Shown: piece after piece, positions 1 to 11,960 of the stretch
Numbering within the stretch: position 1 is the first letter of the stretch
Layout: the number at the start of each line of letters is the position of its first letter
Origin: Sapria himalayana
Lineage: Eukaryota; Streptophyta; Magnoliopsida; Malpighiales; Rafflesiaceae
Direction: 5' to 3'
NCBI GenBank assembly: GCA_029783825.1
Contig: JAREIK010017112.1
Coordinates: 24,895 to 88,894, forward strand
Length of the DNA: 64,000 bases
Notes under the pieces: model-generated
What the model saw: the letters and a program-made list of their open reading frames with translations, nothing else
Told to the model about the DNA's origin: nothing
Databases searched by the model: none
Made by a program: the position numbers and the translations under genes

Positions 1-2325
1 TTCTTCAATGATAGGTATATTTTTCTCAATTTTTTCATGTACCTCTACACTTTTTACACATGCCTAGACAATTAAATTGTAGGCAAGCTTTCTACTAAAG
101 AGCTTTGCTAGCAACTAAAAATCATACATGGTATGTCTTATCATTTCTATGATTCGGGAATGGTTGGTCATCTTATTTAGATTAATATTTCCCTAGTTAA
201 GAGATTAAATAAATGATAAGTGAAAATTTCAATTTTTAATGTGAGTATCTCTGTACTTTAGATAGATACTAAGATAACCAAATAGTGGGCATGATTTTTA
301 CTAAAGCTTAAGTAAGAATGAAAACTCACACTTGGGCATATCCTCTTATTTATATGATTTGGATTGGATGATCATCTTGCTGATATGACTTTCAGATATG
401 AATTTATGGGCAGACATTCTACTAAAGCTCAAGTAACAACCAAAACTCACTCTTGGTATGTCTTCTCATATCTATGGTTTGGAATAGTTGGTCCTCTACT
501 CTAAAGTTATATTCCTATTTAAAAGATTTAAGTCACTTTTTTTATCAGATATGCTTTTATCAATTTTTTTTTGTAAGGTTTGATGCACTTTTAATAGATA
601 CTAAATAATTAAATTATTGTCAAACTTTCTACTTAAGCTAAGTAGCAACCAAAACTCACAATCGGTATGCTTTTTATTTCATTAGTTTGAAATGGTTAGT
701 CCTTTTCTCTAAGGTTGTATTCCTAATTAGGAGATTTATTCTATTTTTTTCTTTTACTGGATATGGCTTTTATCATTGATAGTAGGATTTCTCTTTTATA
801 GTGATATTTCTACATGTTAAACAGATAAGAATATAACCTAATTATGGGAACTCCTTCTAATGGAGAGCTTTTCTAGCAAAAAAAACTCATAAGTCACTTG
901 TCATATGTCTTCTCATTTATATGGTTTGTAATGGTTAGTGCACTTTTCTAAAAATGTTGGAATTGTTGATCCTCTTTAATGAGGTTATAAGTCAGGAGAT
1001 TAAGTCACTTTTTTTTCTTTTTATAGATATGACTTTTCATCAATGATAAGTGGGATTTTCTCAATTTTTTATGTGAAGTAATCTCTAGACTTTTTCCTGC
1101 ATACCAACATAAATAAAATATGGCCATACTTTCTACTAAAGCACAAGTAGCAATTAAAACTCACACTTGTTGTGCCTTTCCATTTCTATAATTGGAATGG
1201 TTTTTCTCTTGGTTGAGATTGTATTCCTAGTTAGAAGATTAATTCTATTTTTTTTCTATTACTAGATGTAGCTTTCTTCCATGATAAATTTCTTTTTTTT
1301 TTATTTTTTATGTGGTATCTCATATACTTTAACAAATATGAAAATAACCAAACCAAGGGTAGACTTTCTAATGAACAGCTTTGCTAGCAACCAAAACTTT
1401 TAAGGTCACATGTGGCATGTCTTCTTATTTTTATGGTTTGCAAGGGAATGAAAAATCATTCTGAACCATAAAAATGGTTGGTCTCCTTCATGTAATTATA
1501 TTCTGAGTTAGTAGATTAACTCTATTTTTTTTCTTTTATTGAATGTAGTTTTCTTCTCTAATAAAAGTTTTTTTCAATTTTTTATCTAAGGTATGTTGAT
1601 ACTTTAAACAAATTTTAAGATGACAAAATTGTGGGTAGACTTTCTACTAAAACTCAGGCATCAACCAAAACTCATGCTTGGTATGTCTTCTCATTTTAAT
1701 GGTTTGTAATGGGTGGTACTCTTCACTAAAGTTATACCCATTGTTAGGAGATTAGTCCTTTTTTTTTATTTTACTGGATATATTTCTTCAATGATAAGTG
1801 TAATTTTCTGATTATTTTTGAGAGGTATCTCTACACCTTTAACAAATACAAAGATAACCAAATTGTGGGTAGGTTTTCTATCAAAGAACATGTTTAGCAA
1901 CCAAATTGCACATGTGGTCCTTTTTCCCAAGGCTATATTTTTAGGTAGGAGATTAATTCCATCTTTTTTTCTTTTATAGGATATGATTTTTTTTTCACTA
2001 ATAAAGTGAGATTTTTTTTTAATTTTTTATGTGAGGCATCTTTACACTATTAATAGGTACCAAGATAACCATAGTATATGAATGCTTTCTATTGAAGAGG
2101 TCAACTAGAAAATGAAACTCACACTTGGTATCACTTCTCATTTCTATGGGTATGAATGGTTGGTCCTTTTACTAGGGTTGTTTTCCTAGTTAAAAGATTA
2201 AGTAACTTTTTTATATATTTTTGGATATGACTTTACTCAATGATAATTGAGATTTTTCTTAATTTTTTATATGATGTATCCTCATACTTTTAACAGATAC
2301 CAAGATAACCAATTGTTGATAGGTA
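1..2325. repeat. Degenerate ~240-bp tandem repeat array, about 10 units
   Basis: The same long phrase recurs about ten times. Each unit has a T-run followed by a GATATG-like word, a TCAATGATAAGTG word, ATTTTTTATGTGAGGTATCTC, a CAAGATAACCAAAT word, CTTTCTACTAAAG, an AACCAAAACTCA word, TTGGTATGTCTTCTCATT and ATGGTTTGGAATGG. The CTTTCTACTAAAG anchor lies near 88, 283, 411, 619, 846, 1123, 1368, 1632, 1866 and 2070, so units run about 130-280 bp with indels. Two unit variants exist, one with an AGCTTTGCTAGCAAC segment and one with CTCAAGTAGCAACC. The array enters from the left edge and stops near 2325, where Athila-like LTR sequence begins. No coding capacity is seen. It could be a decayed satellite or the tandemly repeated part of a larger transposable element. 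Confidence 0.85.
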
Positions 2326-3335
2326 TTGCAACATTGTTACATTGCCCAATTTTAATGATTAGATAATATTCTAAAACCTCATTGGTGAGAGATCTTATCT
2401 AACCACTCATACAAGTATGTGTATCATATAAGTAGTAAAATAAAATTTCATCCATATATTGATCTCATTAAGATTGTATAGGCAGTTTGATCACCCAATG
2501 ATGAGTCAACTACTACTCTAGTTGGAAGATTAAATGAGTTTTTTGTAAGATTCTTAGATATTTTGATTGGTCCATGTTATTTATTATGCATGATGGCTTA
2601 TCTAAATAGATTGGTTGTCATTGTGATTGGTCATAGAATGAATGTTGGACAATACTTTAGTGTCATAATGGCATACAAGATGGTTATACACTATTGAGCC
2701 CTCCTTAAAGATGGTATCATTATAGTTGTCCCTTTGGTACTTTACCTTTGAGATAATGAATCATTCCTACTTGAGGGTTATTCACAAGTACATATATTTT
2801 AAGCTGCATGTCAACTGCCCTTGATAATTACATATGTATTGTTATTCTTCGAAATCATATATCATAAAGATGTGAACTAGTGTGGTATTGAAAGTATTTA
2901 TACTTTCAATTTTGTAAGTATCATTCTCATACAATTAACATACACTTCTCCTCAAATATTACTAGTAGGAGTCATATGATATAAAGTAACTTCTAGGATT
3001 ATCACTATCTTGTGAGTCACCTTTACTCTTGCATGTCTCATGGCTTACCTATGACTATCTAGCAAAATGATATGCGACTTCACACTAAAGGTATAATTTT
3101 AGAACAATATTCTATAAAACTTCTACATTGATTAAGGGTTAGTTTGTTTTAAGATATGCAAAACATATTTTCTTATAAAAGCATTTGTGCTTTTATCTTT
3201 ATAAGTATCATACTCACACGATTAAACTTACCTCAATATTATGGTTTAACAAATATGTTTGTTAAGGCATCATGATCAGAAATCTATCATTTATTTCCTA
3301 CCATTATGTGTTTCTTCTTTGTGGCTTGCTAATCG
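2326..3335 (-). repeat. Athila-like LTR fragment, reverse orientation (LTR-E)
   Basis: This stretch aligns phrase by phrase with 23727-24480 (same orientation) and, as reverse complement, with the forward LTR copies at about 34000-34880, 37900-38660 and 49500-50500. Shared marks are the AATGATGAGTCAACTACTAC word near 2500, the CATAAAGATGTGAAC word near 2870, the GTAAGTATCATTCTCAT word near 2920 and the AAACTTCTACATTGATTAAGG word near 3117. It is adjacent to, but inverted relative to, the plus-strand gag-protease relic at 4640, so it comes from a different insertion or a rearrangement. No ORF of interest lies in it. Confidence 0.7.
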
Positions 3336-3339
3336 ATGT

Positions 3340-4615
3340 TCAAATGACTAAACATTCATATGTATTTTGACAATTTATGATGAGGTGTAGGCATGAAATA
3401 AAATAATTATGGATCAATTTTGATGTCTTTGGAGTTATAGTTGATTTTGAAGAATAACCATGAAATTGATATATTTTTGGAGGTATTTGGCTGAGGGGTA
3501 AAATATAGAGCCACACATAGTTTTGAAAATCATTCTTAGTCAAAACTCTACCTAATTGGCCATGAAAATTTTTATATTCCATGACTCTACCAACTCGTTA
3601 GCATATTTCTTTCACTATGCAATATATTATTTGTGGCTGTAGTATTATCATGGAGTCACAATCATATGTATCTCATAAAATTTAAATTTATTTAATATTA
3701 ATTTTATATCATGGTAACCAAGTACCCCACTAGTACTGAAATTCATGGTTATGTCCTAACACTATGACTATATCTTAAATATGGCTTAGTAATCTCAAGC
3801 TAGAGGTATGACATTTTTACAAAGTCATTAATTATGAGCTATAGAAAATTATAAAGCCAGAACTACTCAAGAAAAAAATTGCATTAGTTATTTAGTATAG
3901 TTACTTTCAGGACACAAAATTTAATAGAGGACATTGCTCAAGTAATGTCATTCCCAAATGCCATGACTAAAATCTTCAAAGGAAGACAAAATCATGACTT
4001 TTATACTAAACTAATTACTAGTGATATGGTATCTTTGTAGCACCATGAGAATGTGATATATGTGAGAGCTAAAGAATAGTACCATGGCCACTCATAGTGC
4101 TATGGAAACTTGAGACACATGAAGAACTAATTTTTGTGTCATGGTCATTTCCTAGCATCACGATCATATGAATCACATGTGATGCTTTTTAGTATCATGA
4201 CCATATAATGATCAAGAGAGACCATTGTGGATATTATCTCAATAGCATGGCTAAATTATGATAGAGAGGTCATTCATAACATCATGGCATTTCCTAACAC
4301 CATAGTCATTTTATAAAAAATAAGAATGACAAATGCTTGAAGTTGTGGCCACTTCACAGTATTATGACTTTCTGTTATGGAGACGTTTGACTAGAGCTAT
4401 GGTCATTACCCAGCATCATGACTTTATGTTATAGAAAGATTAGGATACATTCTAAAATCATGATTATTTTCTAGAGTCACAACCTCAAGTTTAACAGATG
4501 AATGCCAAATTTGTATATTCTACCAAAAATCATAACTTCCTAATTATAATAATGCAGAATCATTAGAGTATAAAAGAGGAAGAGATAAATATTCTAGACA
4601 TCTCTTCATTAATTT
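3340..4615 (+). repeat. CATGAC-rich repeat block X1 (Athila-like 3' or U3 region)
   Basis: This block is paralogous to 32270-33465. Both share the GGAGGTATTTGGCTGAGGGG-like word near 3480 and the CATGACTCTACCAACTCGTTAG-type segment near 3580. Both end in a TATAAAAGAGGAAGAGAT motif near 4570 that looks like a TATA box. Words of the type TCATGAC and CCATGAC recur throughout. In the other copy the block lies just upstream of a forward LTR, so it is either the 3' end of an upstream element or the U3 part of a longer LTR; which one is not settled. Here it joins gag directly at about 4620-4640, implying deletion of the LTR and primer-binding site. Confidence 0.65.
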
Positions 4616-4639
4616 CCAGACAAAAATATGATAAATAGC

Positions 4640-6970
4640 CGATGGAGGGAACTAGTAGTAATTTAGAGCATCGAGGTGGAAATGAGTAAATTATCTAATA
4701 GCCCATCCGCCACCATGCCATGAAAGAGTATTAGAGAGAGTGATGATGGATAATTATTCAAGTATTCAATTGTAACAGGTAGAAGCAAACTACTTTGAAT
4801 TAAAGGTGAGCCATATATTTATAGTTTAGTAGCACTAGTATAGTGGAAGGATATCATAGGATCCTAATACTCTTGTCGTGATGTTTTTGGAGCTATGTGA
4901 CATAGTATAAATAAATGGATGTTGCCCTAACAAAATAATATTATGTATATCTTCATTTTCATTAAGAGATAAGGCATGAAGGTAGTTATAATATTTACCT
5001 CATGCCTCCATTGAGAGTTAAGATTAACTAGTGAGGGTCTTTCTCAGTAAGTTATTTCTGTCTCAAATTACTTCTTAATTATAGAGCTAGATAAGCAAGT
5101 TTTGGCAAGATGAGCATGAGACTTTATATGATATTTAAGAATTTGTTGAGAAGATGTCTTTAATATGAATTTGAGTTATTTTTCCAAACTCAAACTTTCG
5201 ATAATGAGCTAAACTATATAATGAGATACATAGTTATTGTGGCTAATGAAAAATCAATTATGAATAAATAGTTATAAGAGGTATATTTTATTTGAGAAGC
5301 TATCAAAAAATAACTATCAATCTCCAATGTATCATTCAATTGAGAGAATACAAGTTAGAGTATTGGAGTTAGATCGATTCATCACGATTAAAACAAAGAT
5401 AAAAACTCTTTTAAAAAAGCTTGACAACCAGATGAAAAGAGAAAAATATTGGGCGAGATTATCATTTTACATTCATATTATTTGGTAGGCTTAGATATTA
5501 TTTATCAAATGTAAGAAACTAACCAAATACAAAACAAAAGGTATATGTTTCAACCCAATAACAATGTCTCAATGTATTACTATCTTAATGTGAAAAATCA
5601 TGACTTTTTTGTATGGAGGATATGAGTATGGGCTACATAATATTGAGAAATCCTCAAGAATTATTGAAAATAATTTGGCGAGCTACAATAATTAAGGAAG
5701 CTCAATATTAAATTCTCAACCATCATGAAGAGAAAAAAATGTAGCCATAGAAGAAGGTATGAACATCATCTTAGCAGAATTGAAAAAGAGGAATAATACA
5801 CAAGACAATTGTATGGGGGTGCTTGAAGCGAGAATAAATTAAATTAGCTTGGTGATGAGAATTATGACAAGTGAACAAGAGAAAAGAGCTAGGGCTAATT
5901 GAACAAGAGAAAAAAGCTAGGGCTAATTGAACAAGAGGATGAACTTTCAAGATATTGAAGCAAATCCAAAGAATTATACTTGTATATTGCTGAGAAGTAG
6001 GAATGAGCCTTAAGGGCACTACATTGAACAAGAGGATTCTATATGTTTTAGGGCTTGTAGCACTGCAACTTTCCCAAAAGTCATGGTTCCGACTAAAATT
6101 TTTCCAAGAAGTCACAACCTCTACTTAAGAAATCTCGAAGGATGAAGGATATGAGGTCGTATCACCTAACAAAGTCACGACTTCAAAGGAAGTGCAAACT
6201 TGAATCTTATCCAAATATGTGAATTAGAGAAACAAAAATTGATGAGTGAATGAGGTTACCCAAATCTAAGGAGATAAAGAGATAAATTAGAATGAAGCTA
6301 AGGGTAAGTTTCTAATGAATCTTTTATTCCCACAATAGTTTAGAAATGAGAAATTAGATGAACACTTCGAGAAGTTTTCAATATATTCCAAAAAGTTTGA
6401 AATGGATATATAGTTTGCAAAAGTTTTAGACCAAATTTCAAACTATGTGAAGTTTATATAAGACATAATGAATAGTAAAAATAAGTTGGAAAATATTTGG
6501 GATCATGAAATAATTCGAGAAGTATAGTACAATTATTCAAAGAAAAATTTTGAAAAAAATTGGAGGACCCTAGAAGTTTTACTAATCTTGCTTTATTAGA
6601 TATTAAACATTTTGAAAAGTATTATGTGACTTGGTATCAATTATCAATTTGATGTCTTTTTTATATGTGTAGAGATTGAGTCTTAGAAAAATGACTTCAA
6701 CATCTCTCACTCTAAATGGCTAATCAAACTATCAAGCATTCAAATGAGATCACCAAAGATATATTGATTAAGGTGAGTATCATTAATTTTCTAGTGGATT
6801 TCAATATGTTGGATATTGAGAAGGATAATTATGTACTATAAATATTGGGACGACTATTTTTTGATATGGGTCAAGCCCTTATAAACGTCAAGAAAGAGAA
6901 GTGCACCCTCGATGTCGTTGAAGAGAAATTAAATTTGTTATATTGGCACCAAAAAAACTGGTAAAGTCAA
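4640..6970 (+). pseudogene. Athila/Tat-like Ty3/gypsy gag and protease relic (G1)
   Basis: Translated in shifting frames, the stretch gives the gag-core pattern LRDKA near 4965, a YLPHASIES-like segment, then QDEHETLYD near 5108. These match the plant retrotransposon gag domain. A second conserved gag segment, KLDEHFEKFSIYSKKFEMDI, lies near 6350. A protease C-terminal segment follows: FNMLDIEKDNYVL then a near-canonical LGRPFL motif (LGRLFF) and ALINVKKEKCTL at about 6800-6915. Many stops and frameshifts make it non-functional. No reverse transcriptase or integrase motif follows; similarity fades near 6970. Family assignment rests on the protease signature ILGRPFLATG-ALIDV, typical of Athila/Tat elements. 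Confidence 0.75.
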
Positions 6971-7430
6971 ATCCAAAATGAGATTACATTTTTCTATTTT
7001 GAAAATGCACACTAAATAGAATAAAATTCAATTTGTTATTAACAACTAATTGAATGAAATATGGATTTTTAAAATGCAAAATCCTCATAACATAATATAT
7101 TAATAATATATAATGTATATAATGCAAAAGTTCCAAAATTCAATTTAGAATTAATTCAATTCACACCACAATTCCAAAAAGCCAAAGTTCCAAAATGCGC
7201 AATAAAATGTTCAAAGTCTAATTTATATAATGTATATATTAATAATATATTTTAAAGACTTTTTCACACATTAAAAAATCATAATGCAAAAAATTCCCAA
7301 AAATTAGATTTCTATGTTATTTTTAGGTTGCTAGTTCAATTCATCAATATGTTGGTAAGAAATCAATCAACAATCTTCAAATAAATTTATGGATAGGAAT
7401 CCTAATTAGAAACTCTTCTGTAAATTTTCA
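6971..7430. other. AT-rich spacer with short internal repeats
   Basis: No coding similarity was seen. The words AAATGCAAAATCC, TTCCAAAATTCAATT and TTAATAATATATAATGTATA recur, notably near 7075-7115 and 7205-7250. It separates the Athila-like protease relic from the copia-3 LTR remnant. Confidence 0.4.
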
Positions 7431-7439
7431 CCGTTATCT

Positions 7440-7943
7440 TATACTTTTAGAAAAAAAAAGTAAGTGGCTATGTATTTATTTTCTATTGAATAATGAGTAA
7501 AAGTGGGACTTTTGTACTATTTCTTTCACTACAAGAAAGAGGAGGGCTCTATAACATTTTTCCTTCTCACATTTCTTCTAAAAAAACAAGCAACAAGGGG
7601 GCCTTCCATGACTCCCCTAATTCTAAATTAGAATGCCCCCACTTCTTGGATTTTTCACTTAGTCTTGCCTTTTTTTTTCATTTAAATTATGAATTGATGG
7701 GAGCATTCCCCTATTTCTAAACTATAAATTCATTTTTTTTTCATTTTTTTTGAAATATGAAGGTGGGAAATTATCCCATATTGTTAGTTCATCATGCTAC
7801 TCACTAGCAAAAAAATAAAATACCAAGAATTAACATGCAAGATTAAAATAACAATTATATATTATTATTTTAAAATTAAAATAAGTTAAGCATGAACAAA
7901 AACCAAATAAAATTTGGTCTATCTGACTTAGGAAGACCCAACA
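7440..7943 (-). repeat. Probable 3' LTR of copia-3 (minus-strand element)
   Basis: The right boundary is supported. On the minus strand the RNase H coding relic is followed by AATATGTAGAGATT, a polypurine-like tract, and then by TGTTGGGTCTTCCTAAG, a normal Ty1/copia LTR start, which places the LTR edge at 7943. The left boundary is not seen and 7440 is only a guess. A short palindromic segment (AGGGGGCC... against GAATGCCCCC) lies near 7590-7640. No partner LTR was found to the right of the element, so a target duplication could not be checked. Confidence 0.5.
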
Positions 7944-8512
7944 AATCTCTACATATTCTTTATGTGGTAATACACATAGTAGCATGCATCTTAAAAAAAT
8001 TAAATTTAACTATTAAGAAATTTTTCATTAACATATCAATGACATTCTTATTTGTATGTATTTTTTCAAGTACAAAAAATATTTCATCAAATACATCTAA
8101 TATCCAATAATAATGAACATCAATGTGTTGTGACTTATTGTTAAAGATTGAATATATATATATATATATAGTATGACTATCACACTACATAGTGTATGTG
8201 TCCAATCACCTTTTTAAGTAAATAAGAAACCTATTAATTAATAAAGTTTATTTTAAGTTTCAATAGATACAATGAACTTGACATTAATGTTGGATTATGT
8301 TATGCACTTATGCAACTTTGATTGCTAAGGTATTATTCCCCTTCCAAAGGTTATTGCATAACATGAGGTGAATCAACATGAATCCAAATTACCAATCATA
8401 TTGAAATTAGTGAATCCAAGAAACACATACATTTACCCAACTAGGCACAAAGATAACTAGGATGTTCCTCATAGATACTACATGATAGATTTCTCTACAT
8501 CATAATGATATC
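7944..8512 (-). pseudogene. copia-3 RNase H relic, left part of split element
   Basis: On the minus strand the frame around 8140-7950 reads HIDVHYYWILDVFDE, then FVLEKIHTNKNVIDMLMK and FFKMHATMCI. This matches the C-terminal RNase H segment of plant Ty1/copia polyproteins (usual pattern HIDVRYHWIRDV, LEKIHTDDNGADMLTKTLP). The upstream part, 8512-8300, carries the preceding RNase H region with frameshifts. The reading is cut at 8512 by insertion of copia-1 and resumes on the other side at 16916 with the reverse transcriptase of the same orientation. An (AT)n run of about 20 bp lies at 8151-8170. It is non-functional. Confidence 0.75.
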
Positions 8513-9532
8513 TGTTGAAATTGTATTTATACTGAAAGTTATTTGATTGTCATGGATATTTATTTAATATATTTTGTTATTTCTTTTTTATGAGAATTAA
8601 TATAATGCACATGTATCCTTTATTTTACATAATAGATGATTTGGTGCATAGGGTTCAGCATATACATTGTATAATATAAACTTTCTATTCATAATCTATA
8701 AGTTTTGATTATGTCAAATCCTTTTATTCACAATCTAGAATATAAACCTTGTTTAATTTAAACCTTGTATAATAAAAAAAAATTATGATACCACCTAAAG
8801 GATACTTATAAGTTCTTATTATGTCAAATCCTACGGGTAGATTTCTAAATTTGGCATATCAGATAAGTTGAGTGCAACGACTCGAGGAAATTAAAAGATA
8901 TTGGTTAAATAAAATTGTTGGTAATTTGATTTAGTCAGAGGGTATGTATAATCTTAATATGTGGATATTAATAAGTATTTAATAACAAAATGTTTCGAAT
9001 CATATTTCAAATTAGTGAGAGAGAGAGAGAATTTATAATTAGAGTAAATTATAATTAATTTAAATGAAATTATTTAATTTACATTAGAAGCCTAAAATCT
9101 TATTTAGCTTGATTTTCCTTCTGTAGCCTTAACCAGTGTCATAATTGATAGCTAAATAAAATGTGATATATGTTTTTATTTATTTGATTATGTATTATTT
9201 AAAATCAATTGAATGATTTTATTAAAAATATAAATAATTATGTTTACAGGTGATTATTTACATGTGGTCACATTACTTTATGTGATGTGATGATTTGTTA
9301 TACCAAAAGAAGTAGGGAAAGATAAATGATCTCATGCCCCTTGGGGTTTGTTATATTTTCATAGTGGAAGTAACACTAAAGAAGCACTTGGGAGGAGATC
9401 AAATGCTTCATGCAAAAGTTTCTGGAAACAATTCAATGGATGTTTAATCTAATCTCATTATAGAGCTAACATAACAATTGATTGACTTTGCATTCACAAG
9501 ACCATTCTACCATTGGGATTTAATTATTAACA
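8513..9532 (+). repeat. copia-1 5' LTR
   Basis: This 1020-bp LTR has TG...CA ends. It aligns over its length with the 3' LTR (15017-16910) once the MITE is removed. Shared internal phrases include CTTATAAGTTCTTATTATGTC near 8810, AAATTATAATTAAT near 9050 and CCTTAACCAGTGTCATAATTG near 9128. It holds the uninterrupted site ACATAATAGATGATTTGG at 8627-8644, which serves as the empty-site reference for the MITE in the other LTR. A (GA)n run at about 9016-9030 is absent from the 3' LTR. Confidence 0.9.
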
Positions 9533-9534
9533 AA

Positions 9535-9548
9535 TGGTATCATAGCCA
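9535..9548 (+). other. copia-1 primer-binding site (tRNA-iMet type)
   Basis: TGGTATCATAGCCA lies two bases after the 5' LTR. It differs by one base from TGGTATCAGAGCCA, the usual complement of the initiator methionine tRNA 3' end that primes plant Ty1/copia elements. Confidence 0.85.
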
Positions 9549-11549
9549 TCTATTATTTTTCACATGAATAGATCTTGGTTTGTTTGAGTTAATGATGGAA
9601 TCAATGAATTCCATGGATAAAAGAGGGTTTAAACCCTTTGTAATACAGGCCAAGATATCCAGCTATTATAGTCAAATAATAGGATAGTAATTCATTTGGA
9701 TGTCTTTATGTTTATTGATTTATTTGTTGTTCTTTTGCATTTTTCTTGTGTGATGTTTATCATCACACATGAATATAATAATCATTAACTTATTTCAATT
9801 ACAAGTAGAGTTTGTGAACTCCCTAGTGGAGACATACGCCTTAGTAATTGTAAATCAGCTATAGAAGAATTTGCAATGGTGAATGTTGATTGTGGAGAAA
9901 TTCATGATGGCCACCATCAACATTGAAGGAGTTTGGGGTGATGAACATCGAAAATGGAAGAATTCACAGTGGTAATTTTGATATTGAAAAAAATAGTGGA
10001 AATCTAGCATTGCTATAATTCTAAAAGAGATGTTCAAATCATGAATAAACCCTTTGTGAATTCTAATAAAGATTTTATTCGAGTTTTGGGGCTTGCCTGA
10101 AACCTGATGAAGCACTTCCTGAGACCCTAACTTCCACAAGTGAAGTTTGTGAAGACCATAATAGCCAAGAAATATGCTTAGTTGATTTTAAATGACATAC
10201 ATAATATATGTATGTAATGACATGCATAATGGATGTATGTAAGTCATGCATAATGGATGTGTGTAATGGCATGCATAATTGATGCATGTAATGGCATGCA
10301 TAATTGATGCATGTAATGGCATGCATAATGGATGTATGTAATGGCATGCATAATGAATGTATGTAATGGCATGCTTGAATGTGATATATGTGATGGAATG
10401 GATGACTATAAAGAGTGATAACTTGAGTAGCAAGCTTAAAGGTTGTATATGAAAAAGTATATGATGAATGTATGTCACAACTTGTAAGATGGTTGTGTGT
10501 ATGATGCTCATGAGAATATATTTAATTAAAACCCACAATATTGATAATATGGAATAACAAATTAAAATAATTCTCATTTTAAGATAATTTTGTTTTCTTA
10601 AAGAAAGTTGGTATTTTATTTGTTTCATATTTATTAGTTTTGTATTTTTATAACATATATCAAAACCCTCAACCCTTCCAAATTACTAAGTGGATAAAAG
10701 AATTCATCAAGAATAAATCTCATGGTCTCTTGGTCTCTTCGTCACTCATTTGTAATTAACGCAAATTAATTAGCATGTTTATCTAAGTACCTTTTTTCCT
10801 ATTGGAATAATTAAATTGTGGAAACACTAAGTACAGACTTTCAATGGGGTAATTCTATAAATTATTAATATGAATCAGTCCACCATTTGAGGGATTCAAT
10901 ATAGAATAATAAATCAAAAGCTAAGTGATGGTAAATACTTAGCTATAAATAATAGTTTCCTCTATATCTAAGTCACTGCTATTATGTATAAAATTAAAGC
11001 CAAGTCATAAATATAGTCTTGTTTGGTATATAATCTTAACTAAAAAGCAAGATTAATAAGTATTAGCTTATTTGAATAAATAATAAATAGTTGACATCCT
11101 TCCATCGAGGCATGCAATTCATGGTATATCATGCTGATAATGAATTTACTTAAAATTAGAAAAGGTAACTAACATTTAAAATGGAATTCAAAGCTAACAA
11201 GCTCATTATAATTTTTATGTTTTAAAATAGCTTTCAATTCACTTGTCACTATTCTTAAAAAAACAAATTCAATGGAACAAAATTATATATATTGGAAAAG
11301 AAATCTAAACATTACTCTAACTACTGAAGACTAAAAGTTTGTACTCTTAGATATTTGCTAGAATAAACCTCATAAAGGAACAATCGAATAGGAAGCCAAG
11401 CCTTATGAGAAGTGGAATGATGTTTATGAGATATATCATTGTTATATTTTGGCTTCAATGTCAAATATTTTAGCAACATCGGCATCAATCTATGCCCATG
11501 GCATATGATATGATGATGAACCAAAAATAAATATTTGGAAAATCAAATT
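9549..11549 (+). other. copia-1 untranslated or unrecognised internal stretch
   Basis: Two kilobases lie between the primer-binding site and recognisable gag, more than usual for Ty1/copia leaders. Apart from the tandem repeat at 10197-10378 no motif was recognised. The ORFs here are short and unlike known gag. It may be leader sequence, gag N-terminus decayed beyond recognition, or an unrecognised insertion. Confidence 0.4.
10197..10378. repeat. ~25-bp tandem repeat, about 7 copies
   Basis: The unit GCATGCATAATGGATGTATGTAATG, written in two pieces GCATGCATAATGG and ATGTATGTAATG, recurs with few changes (GGATGTATG, TGATGCATG, TGAATGTATG variants). On the minus strand the repeat keeps a frame open, giving peptides of the type MHAITCINYACHY; these are a by-product of the repeat and not a protein. 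It lies in the internal region of copia-1, before gag. Confidence 0.85.
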
Positions 11550-11960
11550 CATTCTGCTAGACACTATGAAAAATATTGTAAATATAAATACTGATGAAAC
11601 AACCCCAATAAGAAATCATGTTTTGAAGATGATCAATCTTCTAAATGAACTAAAGATCCTAGGAGCTAGAAGAATTGATGTTAGTTGAAGGTTTTATCAA
11701 GAATCCATTTCATGTCCTTGTCACTAAAAAAAATTTCTTCTAAGCCAAAATGAAATAAGAAGATGAAAAAGGTTTAGAAATAAGTTCATTATCTTCATGC
11801 AACTCCTAGATCACGAGCTGGGAATGAATGAGTCTAAAAAAAATATTTCCATTATAAATAGTTAGGACATTAGAAGAAGCACTGTCTAATTTATCTCAAT
11901 AAAGTGAACATGCAAGATAAATCTTACTCACTAATAGTTGAGGCATGCTTAGGAGTATTA
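11550..11960 (+). pseudogene. copia-1 gag relic (UBN2-like)
   Basis: The frame around 11590-11690 reads DETTPIRNHVLKMINLLNE followed by KILGARRID. This matches the plant copia gag segment that usually reads (S/T)VREHVLKMMNYFNEAEV-GAEID. It lies between the primer-binding site and the integrase region, as expected. Stops and frameshifts surround it and no zinc knuckle was recognised. Confidence 0.6.

Noticed and set aside
5771..6115. Minus-strand 114-codon frame
   Set aside because: It overlaps plus-strand gag of the Athila-like relic and has no protein-like motif; it is a shadow.
10188..10628. Minus-strand frame of 146 codons with a repeated HAITCINYACHY-type peptide
   Set aside because: The repetition is produced by the 25-bp DNA repeat at 10197-10378, whose length keeps the frame open; there is no domain, start context or similarity.
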